A stretch of 64,000 nt of DNA from CAVSSX01 sp963730735 (GTDB taxonomy: Bacteria; Actinomycetota; Acidimicrobiia; Acidimicrobiales; RAAP-2), in the NCBI GenBank assembly GCA_963730735.1, contig CAVSSX010000007.1, positions 372,001-436,000 on the forward strand. Direction: 5' to 3'. Below the pieces are notes generated by a model. It ran no database searches. It had not been told where the DNA came from and saw only the letters and a program-made list of their open reading frames with translations. A program made the translations under genes and the position numbers. This document shows, one piece after another, positions 44,981-54,002 of this stretch (positions are counted from its first letter, which is position 1; each line of letters starts with the position of its first letter).

Positions 44981-45244
44981 ATGGCGATTCAAGAAGCGGT
45001 AGAGACGTGGCAGGTCAAGGCGGCGTGTCGGGGGCCGCAGGCAACGGCCTTCTTCCCCCCGTCACACGCCGAGCGCAAGGACGAGAAGGCGGCCCGGGAA
45101 CTGCGGGCCAAGTCGATCTGCGCCGGCTGTCATGTGTGTCAGGACTGCCTGGACTACGCCGTGCGGATCCGTGAGCCCCACGGGATCTGGGGCGGGATGA
45201 GCGAGGCCGAGCGCAAGCTGCTGCTGGAGCGCCGGGCCGGCTGA
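44981..45244 (+). CDS. WhiB family Fe-S transcriptional regulator (WhiB4-like by context)
   Basis: 87 residues. One cysteine in KAACRGPQ and the cluster SICAGCHVCQDCLDYA supply the four ligands (with an extra Cys between the third and fourth), followed by the turn GIWGGMSEAER. WhiB proteins bind a 4Fe-4S cluster, pair with the primary sigma factor and respond to redox state. The divergent position beside the ArsA-like pair matches whiB4 (Rv3681c), so the operon is the likely regulatory partner. Confidence 0.9.
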   Translation: MAIQEAVETWQVKAACRGPQATAFFPPSHAERKDEKAARELRAKSICAGCHVCQDCLDYAVRIREPHGIWGGMSEAERKLLLERRAG

Positions 45245-45258
45245 CGCCGCGGGGTCGG

Positions 45259-45759
45259 CTAGGCGCCCTGGGCGACGGGTCCGGTGCCCCAGCCGAGCAT
45301 CCGGGGCACCGTGGTGAGGATCACCACGAAGAGCAGGAACGTCACCAGGTGCACGGCGGTGCACCAGAGGCAGATGTTGCCGATGATCAGCAGCTCGGCC
45401 GAGACCAGGTAGAGGGCGAAGGCCACGCCCACGACGGCCAGCACCAACCGGACCACGTGGACGCGACGGTCGTCGGAGCGCCAGGCCACCGGCAGGTCGA
45501 TGGCCACCATCACCAGGTAGTACGCCAGGCCGAGGACGGCCACCGGCATGCCGAGGAAGTGCGACTGGGCACTCGTCGTCACCTTGGCGCAGTTGATCAC
45601 CCCGCCGCCGCCCGGGCAGCTCAGGGCCTGGGTGCCGATGAAGTGGACGACGGTCAGGTAGATCGAGATGGCCAGACCGGCCAGGGCGAGTACCAGCGAG
45701 AGGGCGACCCGCCAGGTGGGGGCGTCCTCCACGATCCCGCCGTCACGCCCCCGTGCCAC
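45259..45759 (-). CDS. Vitamin K epoxide reductase (VKOR) family protein
   Basis: 166 residues with four membrane helices. The VKOR marks are an outside Cys pair around CPGGGGVINCAKV and the quinone-side CLWC in IIGNICLWCTAVHL, with TSAQSHFLGMPVAVLG between. It reoxidises an extracytoplasmic thiol oxidase using menaquinone. GTG start, 3 bases after the stop of the DUF929 gene, so it is cotranscribed with a thioredoxin-like partner. Confidence 0.9.
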   Translation of the reverse strand: MARGRDGGIVEDAPTWRVALSLVLALAGLAISIYLTVVHFIGTQALSCPGGGGVINCAKVTTSAQSHFLGMPVAVLGLAYYLVMVAIDLPVAWRSDDRRVHVVRLVLAVVGVAFALYLVSAELLIIGNICLWCTAVHLVTFLLFVVILTTVPRMLGWGTGPVAQGA

Positions 45760-45762
45760 GGC

Positions 45763-46903
45763 TCAGGACGTCAGCTTGAGTTTCTTGGCCGCCGCCATCA
45801 CGCCCTTGGAGGTGCAGACCGAGGACGGCTGGTTGTCCGTGGCCACGCACATGGTCGCCGTCAGGTAGTTGGCCGAGGTGATGATGGCCTGGGTCACCGG
45901 GTTCGTCGGATCGGACAGGTTGCTGGCGATCTCGGCCCGGGTGAGGCCGGCCAGGATGGACGGCGAGAAGCTGGCCCCGGTGACCAGGGCGTTGTTGCCG
46001 ATGTCGATGAACGGGATCGAGACCCCGCCCGAGGTCGAGGCGTTCGCTCCGAGGTACTTGGTCGTGTAGTACGTCGAGATCAGCTTGTTGTCGGCCGCCG
46101 TCAGGGGCTGGAGGATCGCCCAGTTGTTGGTCGAGGAGTCGATCACGTTGGAGTAGTGCTCGACGGCGTGGAACCCGAGATAGTCGCTGGCGAAGGTGGC
46201 CTTGTAGAAGGTCATCGTCTGGGTGCTCGGGAAGACGTCGGTCGAGCTCGAGGACATCGCCCCGAGGTTGGTGAACTTCCCGAAGCGCGAGAGGGCGGCC
46301 GTGAGCGACCACCGCTCGGCGGCGCAGTAGGGGCAGTACTCCCCACCCAGGTAGAAGACGCCGGGCTTCCCGGCCACGGTCAGCTGGTTCTTCCCGTCGA
46401 TCACCGTCGGCGGGGTGACGGTGGCCGCCGGCGAGTTCACGCCCACGGTGTCGTAGACCGAAGCCGGGATGTTGGTGACGTCCTGGGCGACGCTGGCCGG
46501 CAGGGGGGTGAAGGCCGTCGGGCTGCCGCCGGACGAGGTCGTGGACGACCCGGTGATCTTCACGACGACCAGCACGATGACGATGATCAGCACGAGCGCC
46601 ACCCCGCCCCAGGTCAGCAGCGTGGTCGGCGACCGGCGCGGTGCGCCGCCCGAGGGCCCGCGCGGTCGGGCGGGCGCCCGAGCCGCTGCGACCGCCCTTG
46701 GCCGGGGCCTTCTTCGAACTGTTCGGCGCGCCCTTGGCGCCGCCGGAGCCCTGGGGCCGCTTCGCCGACTTGGCGGCGGTGGCCGACCCCGAGGACGTGG
46801 CGCCGGTGGACTTGGAGGTGCTGACGGAGCGGCTCTGCTGCCGGCTCCGCTCCTTGTCGGCCTGCGACCTCGCCTGCGGCTTGGCCTCGTTGTCGTCTGC
46901 CAT
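45763..46903 (-). CDS. DUF929 thioredoxin-like membrane protein, frameshifted
   Basis: The N-terminus from ATG 46903 is Lys/Ser/Ala-rich and cytosolic (MADDNEAKPQARSQ to KGGRSGSGARPTARA). After a break near 46655, one membrane helix (LLTWGGVALVLIIVIVLVVV) leads to an outside thioredoxin-like domain with redox motif GGEYCPYCAAERWSL and a cis-Pro region SIPFIDIGNN. Total is about 380 residues. With the VKOR gene it likely forms a DsbA/DsbB-like disulfide-forming system for exported proteins. Confidence 0.82.
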
Positions 46904-47095
46904 GACCCTCTTGTCCGATTGTCGCGGGGCGACACGCAAGGATGCGGCCCGGTCGCTCTCCTGGTGAACTGAGGCCCGAGCGTAGACCAGGGCGGCTGGT
47001 GGGGGACATCGTCGGGTTGCGCTGTGGCCGGCCACCGGCCGGATGGAAACCCCGGTGCCGAGAGGGTCGCCGGGGCGTCGGCACCGACCGACCGG

Positions 47096-47101
47096 TAGCC
47101 T
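47096..47101 (+). promoter_or_regulatory. -10 element of the Nudix-MBL operon (TAGCCT)
   Basis: TAGCCT ends six bases before ATG 47108. Confidence 0.5.
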
Positions 47102-47107
47102 CGGTCG

Positions 47108-48055
47108 ATGACCGCGGCGCCCCCGACGAGCTGGGCTCCGGAGGACGTGCCGATCCGACCGGCGGCCACGGTGATGGTCGTGCGGGACGGGCCGGCGACG
47201 GCCCACGGCACCCTCGAGGTGCTGATGGTCCGGCGGAACCTGCGCTCGGAGTTCGTCGGTGGCGCCTACGTGTTCCCCGGGGGGGGACTGGACCCGGCCG
47301 ACGGCGGCGACGAGGCGGCCTCGAGTTGCCGGGGGCGCGACGACGTGGCGGCCAGCGCAGTGTTGGGCATCGCCTCGGGCGGCCTCGCCTACTGGGTGGC
47401 CGCCCTGCGGGAGTGCTTCGAGGAGTCCGGCCTGCTCCTCGCGTACCGCTCCGGCCAGGACCGCCCACTGTCGTTCGCCGACCCCGCCGAGGCGGCGGAC
47501 TTCGGCCGTGCCCGGGCGGAGGTGAACGCCGGGACCCGGACCTTCCTCGACGTCTGCCGGGCGGCGTCGGTCCAACTGGCCGTCGACCGGGTGCACTACT
47601 TCGCCCACTGGATCACCCCGGTGGGCTCGCCCCGGCGCTACGACACCCGGTTCTTCGTCGCCGCCGCCCCCGAGGGCCAGGTGGCGACCAACGACGCCCG
47701 AGAGGTCGTCGACGAGGTGTGGGTGTCCCCCCACGAGGCCCTGCGCCGGCACCGGGAAGGCTCGTTCGAGATCATCTTCCCGACCATCTGCAATCTCCAG
47801 GCGATCAGCCGGTTCGCCACCAGCGCCGACCTCCTGGCCGCTGCCGAAGCGGCGTCGGACCACGTCCCGGTGGTCGAGCCCCGGGTGATCGCCGAGGGCC
47901 GTGGGCTGCGGATCGTGCTGCCCGGCGACCCCGGCTACGACGCCGGCGGACCGGCGCCCGACCCGGTCGCCGACCAGGCGAGCTTCAACGAGGCCATCCG
48001 CCGGCTGTCCCTTTCGGCCAACCGGGCACCCGAGGGTGATGACGGACCCCGCTGA
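47108..48055 (+). CDS. Nudix hydrolase, NUDT19-like with split Nudix box
   Basis: 315 residues. The Nudix box is divided: the Gly part is FPGGGLDPADG (about residue 57) and the REcxEE part is AALRECFEESGLLL about 45 residues later. A comparable insertion is known in NUDT19, a CoA/acyl-CoA diphosphatase. HYFAHWITPVGSPRRYDTRFFVA is also typical of that subfamily. It overlaps the following metallo-beta-lactamase gene by 17 bases. Probable role is turnover of CoA derivatives; specificity is inferred. Confidence 0.85.
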   Translation: MTAAPPTSWAPEDVPIRPAATVMVVRDGPATAHGTLEVLMVRRNLRSEFVGGAYVFPGGGLDPADGGDEAASSCRGRDDVAASAVLGIASGGLAYWVAALRECFEESGLLLAYRSGQDRPLSFADPAEAADFGRARAEVNAGTRTFLDVCRAASVQLAVDRVHYFAHWITPVGSPRRYDTRFFVAAAPEGQVATNDAREVVDEVWVSPHEALRRHREGSFEIIFPTICNLQAISRFATSADLLAAAEAASDHVPVVEPRVIAEGRGLRIVLPGDPGYDAGGPAPDPVADQASFNEAIRRLSLSANRAPEGDDGPR

Positions 48056-48950
48056 GCCGGCCGCCGGCCCGCCCCCGGTCCCCGATGCCGGCGAGGGTCC
48101 GGCACCGGTCCCGGGTCGCCCCGACCAGCTGCGACCGCGGCTGGCCCGACTCACCGCACCGAACCCCGGGATGATGACCGGCCCCGGGACCAACACCTAC
48201 CTGGTCGGCTCGGATGACCTGGCGGTCATCGACCCCGGCCCCGACGACGAGACCCACCTGGCGGCGATCGTCGACCTGGCGGCGTCGCTCGGCGGGGTGA
48301 TCCGGTGGGTGCTGGTCACCCACACCCATCTCGACCACGCGCCGCTGGCCAACCGGTTGGCCACCTCGGTCGGGGCCGAGGTCCTCGGGTTCGAGCCCCG
48401 CGAGGGCTTCGTCCCCGACCGCACGGTGGCCGACGGCGTCACCCTCGAGGCCCCGGGGTTCCTGCTGCGGGCCGTCCACACCCCGGGCCACGCCAGCGAC
48501 CACGTGTGCTGGTACTGGCCCGAGCACGGGCTCTTGTTCACCGGGGATCACGTCATGCACGGATCGACGGTGGTGATCCGACCGCCCGACGCCGACATGT
48601 CCACCTATCTGGCCAGTCTCCAGCGGCTGTTGGACTTCGACGCGCCGATCGACGTCATCGCTCCGGGTCACGGCCGGCTGATCGCCGACCCCTCGGGGAC
48701 CGTGGAGCGGATCATCGAGCACCGACTGGCTCGCGAGGCCCTGGTGGCGGCGGCGCTGGCCGACCGCGGGTCGGGCACCATCGACGAGCTGGTCCCGACG
48801 GTCTACGCCGACGTCGACCAGGAGCGCTTCAAAGTGGCCCGGATGTCGCTCTGGGCCCACCTGCGACGACTGGCCGAGCTGGACCGGGCCCGCCCCGGCC
48901 CGGGCGACGACCAGCTCGAGGTGGTCTGGTCGTCCACGCCGACGACCTGA
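48039..48950 (+). CDS. Metallo-beta-lactamase fold hydrolase (LACTB2-like)
   Basis: 303 residues. Metal ligands: THTHLDHA, HTPGHASDH, TGDHVMHGS and APGHGRLI; the C-terminal RRLAELDR region is the helical wing of LACTB2-type proteins. TNTYLVGSDDLAVIDPGP is the typical start of the fold. LACTB2 relatives are RNases or thioester hydrolases. It forms a unit with the Nudix gene and converges on mrp. Confidence 0.87.
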   Translation: MTDPAEPAAGPPPVPDAGEGPAPVPGRPDQLRPRLARLTAPNPGMMTGPGTNTYLVGSDDLAVIDPGPDDETHLAAIVDLAASLGGVIRWVLVTHTHLDHAPLANRLATSVGAEVLGFEPREGFVPDRTVADGVTLEAPGFLLRAVHTPGHASDHVCWYWPEHGLLFTGDHVMHGSTVVIRPPDADMSTYLASLQRLLDFDAPIDVIAPGHGRLIADPSGTVERIIEHRLAREALVAAALADRGSGTIDELVPTVYADVDQERFKVARMSLWAHLRRLAELDRARPGPGDDQLEVVWSSTPTT

Positions 48951-48964
48951 GCAGGACGAGGCGC

Positions 48965-50200
48965 TCAGGTCCCGGCGGTCGCCGTCTCGGGCCGGTCGAG
49001 GCCCAGGGCCACCGCTGCCTCCACCGCGTCGAGCAGCCGGGCGCTGCAGCCCGAGGTCTCGAGCACCGGGGCGACGTCCTCGGCCACCGTCCGGGCGAGC
49101 TCGGCGAACACCGCCGCCAGCTCGCCCTCGCCGAGCGCCACCGGCTCGCCCAGGTCACCCCCAGCCGAGAGGTCGGGATGCAAGGGGATGCGGCCGACGA
49201 AGGGGACCCCCAGCTCGGTGGCCAGGCGTTCACCGCCACCGGAGCCGAACAGGGCGTAGGTCGTCCCGTGCTCGCAGGTGAAGTCGGACATGTTCTCGAT
49301 CACGCCGGCCACCCGCAGGTAGCCCTTCCGGGCCATGTCGGCGGCGCGGGCGGCCACCTTCTGGGCGGCCAGGGGCGGGGTGGTGACGACCAGCATCTCG
49401 GTGCGCGGCAACATCCGGGCCAGCCCCATCTGGACGTCGCCGGTGCCGGGGGGGAGGTCGATCAGCAGGTAGTCGAGATCGCCCCAGTGGGCGTCCTGGA
49501 GGAACTGCTCGACGGCCCGGTTCAACATGAGGCCCCGCCACATGATCGCCTGGTCCTCGTCGGCCAGGAACCCCATCGACAGCACCTTGAGCAGGCCATC
49601 GCCGACCGGCAGCTCCAGCGGCACCATCTTCCCCTGTCTCGCCTCGACCGGGCCGTCCATCCCGAGCAGGCGGGGGGTGGAGAACCCCCAGATGTCGGCG
49701 TCGAGCACGCCGACCGTTCGCCCTTGCCGGGCCAGGGCCACGGCCAGGTTCACCGTCACCGAGGACTTCCCGACCCCGCCCTTGCCCGAGGCGATGGCCA
49801 GCACCCGGGTGGTGGCGGCGACCGCCGTCTCGGGGGCCTTCTCCCGGGCGTGCCAACGGGCCCGGGCCATGACCCGGGCCTTCTGCTCGGCGTCCATCTC
49901 CGAGATGACGAGCTCCACCGAGGACACCCCGGGCACGCTGCCGACCCGACCGGTGACGTCCCGTTCGATCTGGGCCCGCAGCGGGCAGCCGGCGATGGTC
50001 AGCGCCACCTCGACGAGCACCGAGCCGTCGGGCTGCACCTCGATCCGGCCGACCATGCCCAGGTCGACGATGTCGGACCCGAGCTCGGGGTCCATGACAC
50101 TGGCGAGGGCCGTGCGGACGGCGTCGACCTCGGGCGGATCGACGGAACGGTCGTCGGCGGTCGCGGACGGCCGCCCCTGATCGCCGGCGGATGGAGTCAC
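48965..50200 (-). CDS. mrp: Mrp/NBP35-type Fe-S cluster carrier ATPase
   Basis: 411 residues from GTG 50200. An N-terminal MIP18/DUF59 domain (VRTALASVMDPELGSDIVDLGMV, IAGCPLRAQIERDV) precedes the ATPase with LAIASGKGGVGKSSVTVNLA, DADIWGFSTP, IDLPPGTGD and VIENMSDFTCEHG. The C-terminal CxxC seen in many Mrp proteins is only one Cys here (CEHG). It assembles and transfers 4Fe-4S clusters. Divergent from the A-type carrier gene, a meaningful pairing. Confidence 0.92.
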   Translation of the reverse strand: MTPSAGDQGRPSATADDRSVDPPEVDAVRTALASVMDPELGSDIVDLGMVGRIEVQPDGSVLVEVALTIAGCPLRAQIERDVTGRVGSVPGVSSVELVISEMDAEQKARVMARARWHAREKAPETAVAATTRVLAIASGKGGVGKSSVTVNLAVALARQGRTVGVLDADIWGFSTPRLLGMDGPVEARQGKMVPLELPVGDGLLKVLSMGFLADEDQAIMWRGLMLNRAVEQFLQDAHWGDLDYLLIDLPPGTGDVQMGLARMLPRTEMLVVTTPPLAAQKVAARAADMARKGYLRVAGVIENMSDFTCEHGTTYALFGSGGGERLATELGVPFVGRIPLHPDLSAGGDLGEPVALGEGELAAVFAELARTVAEDVAPVLETSGCSARLLDAVEAAVALGLDRPETATAGT

Positions 50201-50206
50201 CCCCCA

Positions 50207-50212
50207 ATTGTA
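50207..50212 (-). promoter_or_regulatory. -10 element of mrp (TACAAT)
   Basis: On the minus strand TACAAT ends six bases before GTG 50200. Confidence 0.55.
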
Positions 50213-50386
50213 CCTGGATGCAGCCAATTTCCGGTTCGACGAGGGCGTGTGTCCCTCGACGACCCGGGCAGATAGCATGAAGGGGACAGCAACGCCGTGC
50301 GGTGTCGGCTCCCGGGTGATCGCCTGGGCGCCGGTGGGGCGGCAGGCCAGGGTCGGTCGAATACCGGACCCGACGAGGAGGTAGAC

Positions 50387-50752
50387 GTGACGACCATGGC
50401 GACGGCAGTCAACATCGGCAAGAAGCCCGACCCGGTGACCCTCACCGACGTCGCGGCGTCCAAGGTGGCCGAGCTCTTGGCCCAAGAGGACGGCGACACG
50501 CTGGCGCTGCGGGTGGCGGTCAAGCCCGGCGGCTGCTCGGGCTACAGCTACGAGATGTTCTTCGACTCGGAGTTCGAGGCCGACGACGTGATCCGCGAGT
50601 TCTCGGGCGTGAAGGTCGTGGTCGACCCGGCCAGCGCCGAGCTCCTGACCGGTGCGACGCTCGACTTCTCCGACGGCCTGCAGGGTGCGGGGTTCCACAT
50701 CACGAACCCGAACGCCACCCGCACCTGCGGCTGCGGCTCCTCCTTCAGCTGA
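50387..50752 (+). CDS. A-type Fe-S cluster carrier (IscA/SufA/ErpA family)
   Basis: 121 residues from GTG 50387, five bases after GAGGAGG. The three ligand cysteines are in KPGGCSGYSYEMFF and the C-terminal TCGCGSSFS. HesB-like fold with LTDVAASKVAELLAQE. It delivers Fe-S clusters to apoproteins. Mrp is divergent and a 2Fe-2S protein follows 46 bases downstream, so a local Fe-S theme is clear. ATG 50396 is an alternative start. Confidence 0.9.
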   Translation: MTTMATAVNIGKKPDPVTLTDVAASKVAELLAQEDGDTLALRVAVKPGGCSGYSYEMFFDSEFEADDVIREFSGVKVVVDPASAELLTGATLDFSDGLQGAGFHITNPNATRTCGCGSSFS

Positions 50753-50798
50753 GCCGCCCCTCCCGCCGCCGGGCCGTCACGGCTCCGGGGTGGGGGTC

Positions 50799-52391
50799 GT
50801 GATCGAATTCCAGCTCGACGGGGCCCCGGTGGGCGCCATCGACCACGGGGCCACCACGCTGCTCGATGCGTTGCGTGAGCAGCTCGCCTGCCGCACGCCG
50901 AAGGACGGGTGCAGCCCACAGGGGCAATGCGGGTGTTGCACCGTCTGGGTGGATGGCCATGCCCGGGTGGCCTGTGTGACGCCGCTGCGCCGGGTGGCCG
51001 GTCGCCGGGTCACCACCGTCGAGGGGTTGGCGCCCGAGGTCGCCGATCGGTTCGCCGCCGCCTTCGCCGCGGTCGGGGCCAGCCAGTGTGGCTTCTGCAC
51101 CCCGGGCATCGTGCTCCGCCTGGCGGCGTTGGCCGACCGCCCGGTCCCGGCCGACGAGGCCCAGATCCGCACGGCGCTGCTCGCCCACCTCTGTCGTTGC
51201 ACCGGCTGGCAGTCGATCGTCGACGCCGCCCTCACCGCCCTCGGAACCGGACCGGTGGGCGACCCGGTCCGGGATCCGGCGGCCAGTGCGGCCCGGGCGG
51301 CGATCGAGGGGGGCACCCCGCAGGTCTCGGGTCCCGACGTCGTGCTCGGTGGTGGCGGGTTCGCCGACGACACCGCGCCCCGCGACGCCCTGGTGGCGGT
51401 GCCCGACGGCGAGGGCGACGTGGCCCCGGACCTGGCCGCCGCCCGCCATCGTTCGGGCAAGGTGCAGGGCCGGCGCAGCACGGTGCCGCTGGTGTACCCG
51501 GTGGCGGTGCCCGACGGCGACTGGGCCCTCACGCTCCAGACGACCTGGACCGAGCCCGCCTACCTCGAGCCCGACGCCAGCTGGAGCGGGCCGGGCGGCC
51601 CGGCGGCGTCACCGCTGGCCAACGGTGGCGCCTTCGGGGGCAAGCGCCGGTCGCCGGTCGACGGGACGGCCCGTCGGCTGGCCGACCGTCACGGTCGGCC
51701 CGTGCGAGTGGTCTGGTCGCGCGAGGACGTGGTCCGGTGGGGACCCAAGCGACCGCCGGTCGCCGCCGGGGTCGGCCAGGACGGGACCGGGGTGCTGCGG
51801 TTCGCCCGGACGGTGGGCGGCCACGACCTGGGCCCGGCCGTGGCCGCCGCCCGACAGTCCGACGCCGGGCTGGTGGTCGAAGAGGTCGAGGTGCCCGGCC
51901 CCCCGACCTCGCCCGACGGGCGGGGCGTCGGGTGGGTGGAAGCGGCCGTGCTCGGTGCCGGGTTGACGGCGCGGCGCCAGGGCGACGTCGGGCCGGGGCA
52001 CCCGGTCGAGGTGACCGGACCGTCCGGCGGGCGGGCCCGGGTCACGGTGGCCGCCGACGACCGGGTGACGGTCGAGGTCTGGGCCGGCGAGCTCCTCGAC
52101 CCGGTGACGCTGCGCTCCTACTGCCTCGGGGCGGTGCACCAGGCGCTCGGGTGGGTGTGGCAGGAGGGGATCGCCGTCGACGGTGACGGCCAGGTGCAGG
52201 ACCTGACGATCCGCTCCTTCGGCATCCTGTCGGCCCGGGATATGCCGCCGGTCGAGGTCGAGCTCCACCCGACGGCGGGCCCGGCCTGCAATGGGTCCGA
52301 CGCCGTCTTCGCCGCTACCGCCGCCGCCGCCTGGATCGCCGAGGGCCTGCCGGCGCGCTGGCCCACCCGCCGGGGCCGCCGGCCGGGCTGA
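50799..52391 (+). CDS. Compact fusion of 2Fe-2S ferredoxin and truncated xanthine-dehydrogenase Mo domain
   Basis: 530 residues from GTG 50799. Residues 1-150 are the small subunit of the xanthine dehydrogenase/CO dehydrogenase family, with both clusters' ligands: CRTPKDGCSPQGQCGCC and SQCGFCTPG plus LCRCTGWQSI. The remaining 375 residues keep parts of the molybdopterin subunit: NGGAFGGKRRSP, RPVRVVWSREDVVRW, RSYCLGAVHQALGWVWQEGIAVD and RSFGILSARDMPPVEVEL. That is half the usual length; no FAD domain is present, and the usual catalytic GExP-Glu region is replaced by ACNGSDAVFAATAA. It may be a non-catalytic or novel electron-transfer form. Confidence 0.8.
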   Translation: MIEFQLDGAPVGAIDHGATTLLDALREQLACRTPKDGCSPQGQCGCCTVWVDGHARVACVTPLRRVAGRRVTTVEGLAPEVADRFAAAFAAVGASQCGFCTPGIVLRLAALADRPVPADEAQIRTALLAHLCRCTGWQSIVDAALTALGTGPVGDPVRDPAASAARAAIEGGTPQVSGPDVVLGGGGFADDTAPRDALVAVPDGEGDVAPDLAAARHRSGKVQGRRSTVPLVYPVAVPDGDWALTLQTTWTEPAYLEPDASWSGPGGPAASPLANGGAFGGKRRSPVDGTARRLADRHGRPVRVVWSREDVVRWGPKRPPVAAGVGQDGTGVLRFARTVGGHDLGPAVAAARQSDAGLVVEEVEVPGPPTSPDGRGVGWVEAAVLGAGLTARRQGDVGPGHPVEVTGPSGGRARVTVAADDRVTVEVWAGELLDPVTLRSYCLGAVHQALGWVWQEGIAVDGDGQVQDLTIRSFGILSARDMPPVEVELHPTAGPACNGSDAVFAATAAAAWIAEGLPARWPTRRGRRPG

Positions 52392-52419
52392 TCGATCGCC
52401 GCCGATCGATCCGGCTGGC

Positions 52420-52425
52420 TAGGTT
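52420..52425 (+). promoter_or_regulatory. -10 element of the ridA-like gene (TAGGTT)
   Basis: TAGGTT ends six bases before ATG 52432. Confidence 0.45.
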
Positions 52426-52431
52426 GGTCGC

Positions 52432-52797
52432 ATGCCGCCGCCGATCGGACCCTACGCACCGGTGCGCCGGGCCGGTCCCTGGGTGGTCACCTCGGGCCAG
52501 CTCGGGGTACGCCCGGGACCCGACGGGGCGCCGGCGCTGGTGGACGGGGGCACCGTGGCCCAGCTCCGTCAAGCCCTGGTCAACCTGGCCGAGGTGCTGG
52601 CCACCGAGGGGGCCGAGCTCGCCGACGTGGTCAAGACCACGTTGTTCCTGGTCGACATGGACGAGTTCGCCGCCGTCAACGAGGTGTGGGTGGAGGTGTT
52701 CGCCCACCACCGTCCGGCCCGCTCGGCCGTGGCCGTGGCCGAGCTGCCGCTCGGGGCGCGGGCCGAGGTCGAGGCCTGGGCGTTCGTCGCCGACTGA
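52432..52797 (+). CDS. RidA/YjgF family protein
   Basis: 121 residues. PIGPYAPVRRAGPWVVTSGQLGV is the N-terminal RidA signature, and RSAVAVAELPLGARAEVEAWAFV the C-terminal one with the substrate-binding Arg. RidA trimers deaminate reactive enamines or imines formed by PLP enzymes. It converges on ino1. Confidence 0.88.
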   Translation: MPPPIGPYAPVRRAGPWVVTSGQLGVRPGPDGAPALVDGGTVAQLRQALVNLAEVLATEGAELADVVKTTLFLVDMDEFAAVNEVWVEVFAHHRPARSAVAVAELPLGARAEVEAWAFVAD

Positions 52798-52828
52798 CCC
52801 GCCGCCCCGGCCGGTCCGACGTGTTCGT

Positions 52829-53926
52829 TCAGTCGGCCGGCCAGACCGGGTTGTCCCCGCCCTCGCCGAACTCGTCCACCATCTGCTGGGCCACGTCGTC
52901 GTGGTACTGCACCGGCGGCGACTTCATGAAGTAGGCCGAGGGGCCGAGCAGGGGGCCACCGATGCCCCGGTCGAGGGCCAGCTTGGCGCAGCGGACGGCG
53001 TCGATGATCACCCCGGCGGAGTTGGGCGAGTCCCAGACCTCCAGCTTGAGCTCGAGGTTCAACGGCACGTCGCCGAAGTTCCGTCCCTCCATGCGGATGT
53101 AGGCCCACTTGCGGTCGGCCAGCCACGGCACGTGGTCCGACGGACCGATGTGGACGTCGTCGGCCGGCAGCGGGGCATGCTCGATCTGGCTGGTCACGGC
53201 CTGGGTCTTGGAGATCTTCTTGGACTCCAGCCGCTCGCGCTCGAGCATGTTCTTGAAGTCCATGTTGCCGCCCACGTTCAGCTGGTAGGTGTGGTCGAGG
53301 GCCAGGCCCCGGTCCTCGAAGAGGCGGGTGAGCACCCGGTGGACGATGGTCGAGCCCACCTGGCTCTTGATGTCGTCGCCGACGATCGGGACGCCGGCCT
53401 CACGGAACCGCCGGGCCCACTCGGGGTCCGAGGCGATGAAGACCGGGATGGCGTTGACGAAGGCCACCTTGGCGTCGAGGCAGGCCTGGGCGTAGTGGCG
53501 CTGGGCCTGCTCGGACCCGACCGGCAGGTAGGCGACCAGCACGTCGGCCTTGGCGTCGCGCAGGGCCTGGGCCACGTCCACCGGCTCGGCCGGGGACTCC
53601 TCGACCACGCCCCGGTAGTACTTGCCCAGGCCGTCGAAGGTCGGGCCCCGCTGGACGGTCACCCCGAGCTCGCCCACCTCGGCGAAGCGGATGGTGTTGT
53701 TCTGGCCGCTGAAGATGGCCTTGCCGAGGTCGGTGCCGACCTTGGCCGCGTCGACGTCGAACGCCGCCACCGGGGTCAGGTCACTGATGTGGTAGCCGCC
53801 GAGCAGGACGTGCATCAGGCCGGGCACGGTGTCCTCGGGCCGGGCATCGCGGTAGTACGAGATGCCCTGGATGAGCGAGCTGGCGCAGTTCCCCACGCCG
53901 GCGATGGCCACCCGGATGCTGTTCAT
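52829..53926 (-). CDS. ino1: Myo-inositol-1-phosphate synthase
   Basis: 365 residues. NAD-binding start VAIAGVGNCASSLIQGISYY, then DVDAAKVGTDL, GDDIKSQVGSTIVHRVL, LNVGGNMDFKNML and KLEVWDSPNSAGVIIDAVRCAKLA, all typical of the short actinobacterial enzyme. It converts glucose-6-phosphate to inositol-1-phosphate for phosphatidylinositol and mycothiol. Shine-Dalgarno AAAGGAGA precedes the ATG. Upstream on the same strand is padR, the order found in mycobacteria (Rv0046c-Rv0047c). Confidence 0.95.
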   Translation of the reverse strand: MNSIRVAIAGVGNCASSLIQGISYYRDARPEDTVPGLMHVLLGGYHISDLTPVAAFDVDAAKVGTDLGKAIFSGQNNTIRFAEVGELGVTVQRGPTFDGLGKYYRGVVEESPAEPVDVAQALRDAKADVLVAYLPVGSEQAQRHYAQACLDAKVAFVNAIPVFIASDPEWARRFREAGVPIVGDDIKSQVGSTIVHRVLTRLFEDRGLALDHTYQLNVGGNMDFKNMLERERLESKKISKTQAVTSQIEHAPLPADDVHIGPSDHVPWLADRKWAYIRMEGRNFGDVPLNLELKLEVWDSPNSAGVIIDAVRCAKLALDRGIGGPLLGPSAYFMKSPPVQYHDDVAQQMVDEFGEGGDNPVWPAD

Positions 53927-54002
53927 TGGATGTCTCCTTTAGGTAGAGGTGCAGCTGATGGGCGCCGGGACGTGGTCCCGGGTACGGCAGTACGTCGGGG
54001 GC

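Noticed and set aside
42251..44992. A 913-residue fusion of two ATPases and a receiver
   Set aside because: It reads across frame breaks and stop-start overlaps; three separate genes with their own -10 elements explain it.
48305..50275. Plus-strand open frame of 656 residues across mrp
   Set aside because: Antisense shadow of mrp and out-of-frame reading of the metallo-beta-lactamase gene.
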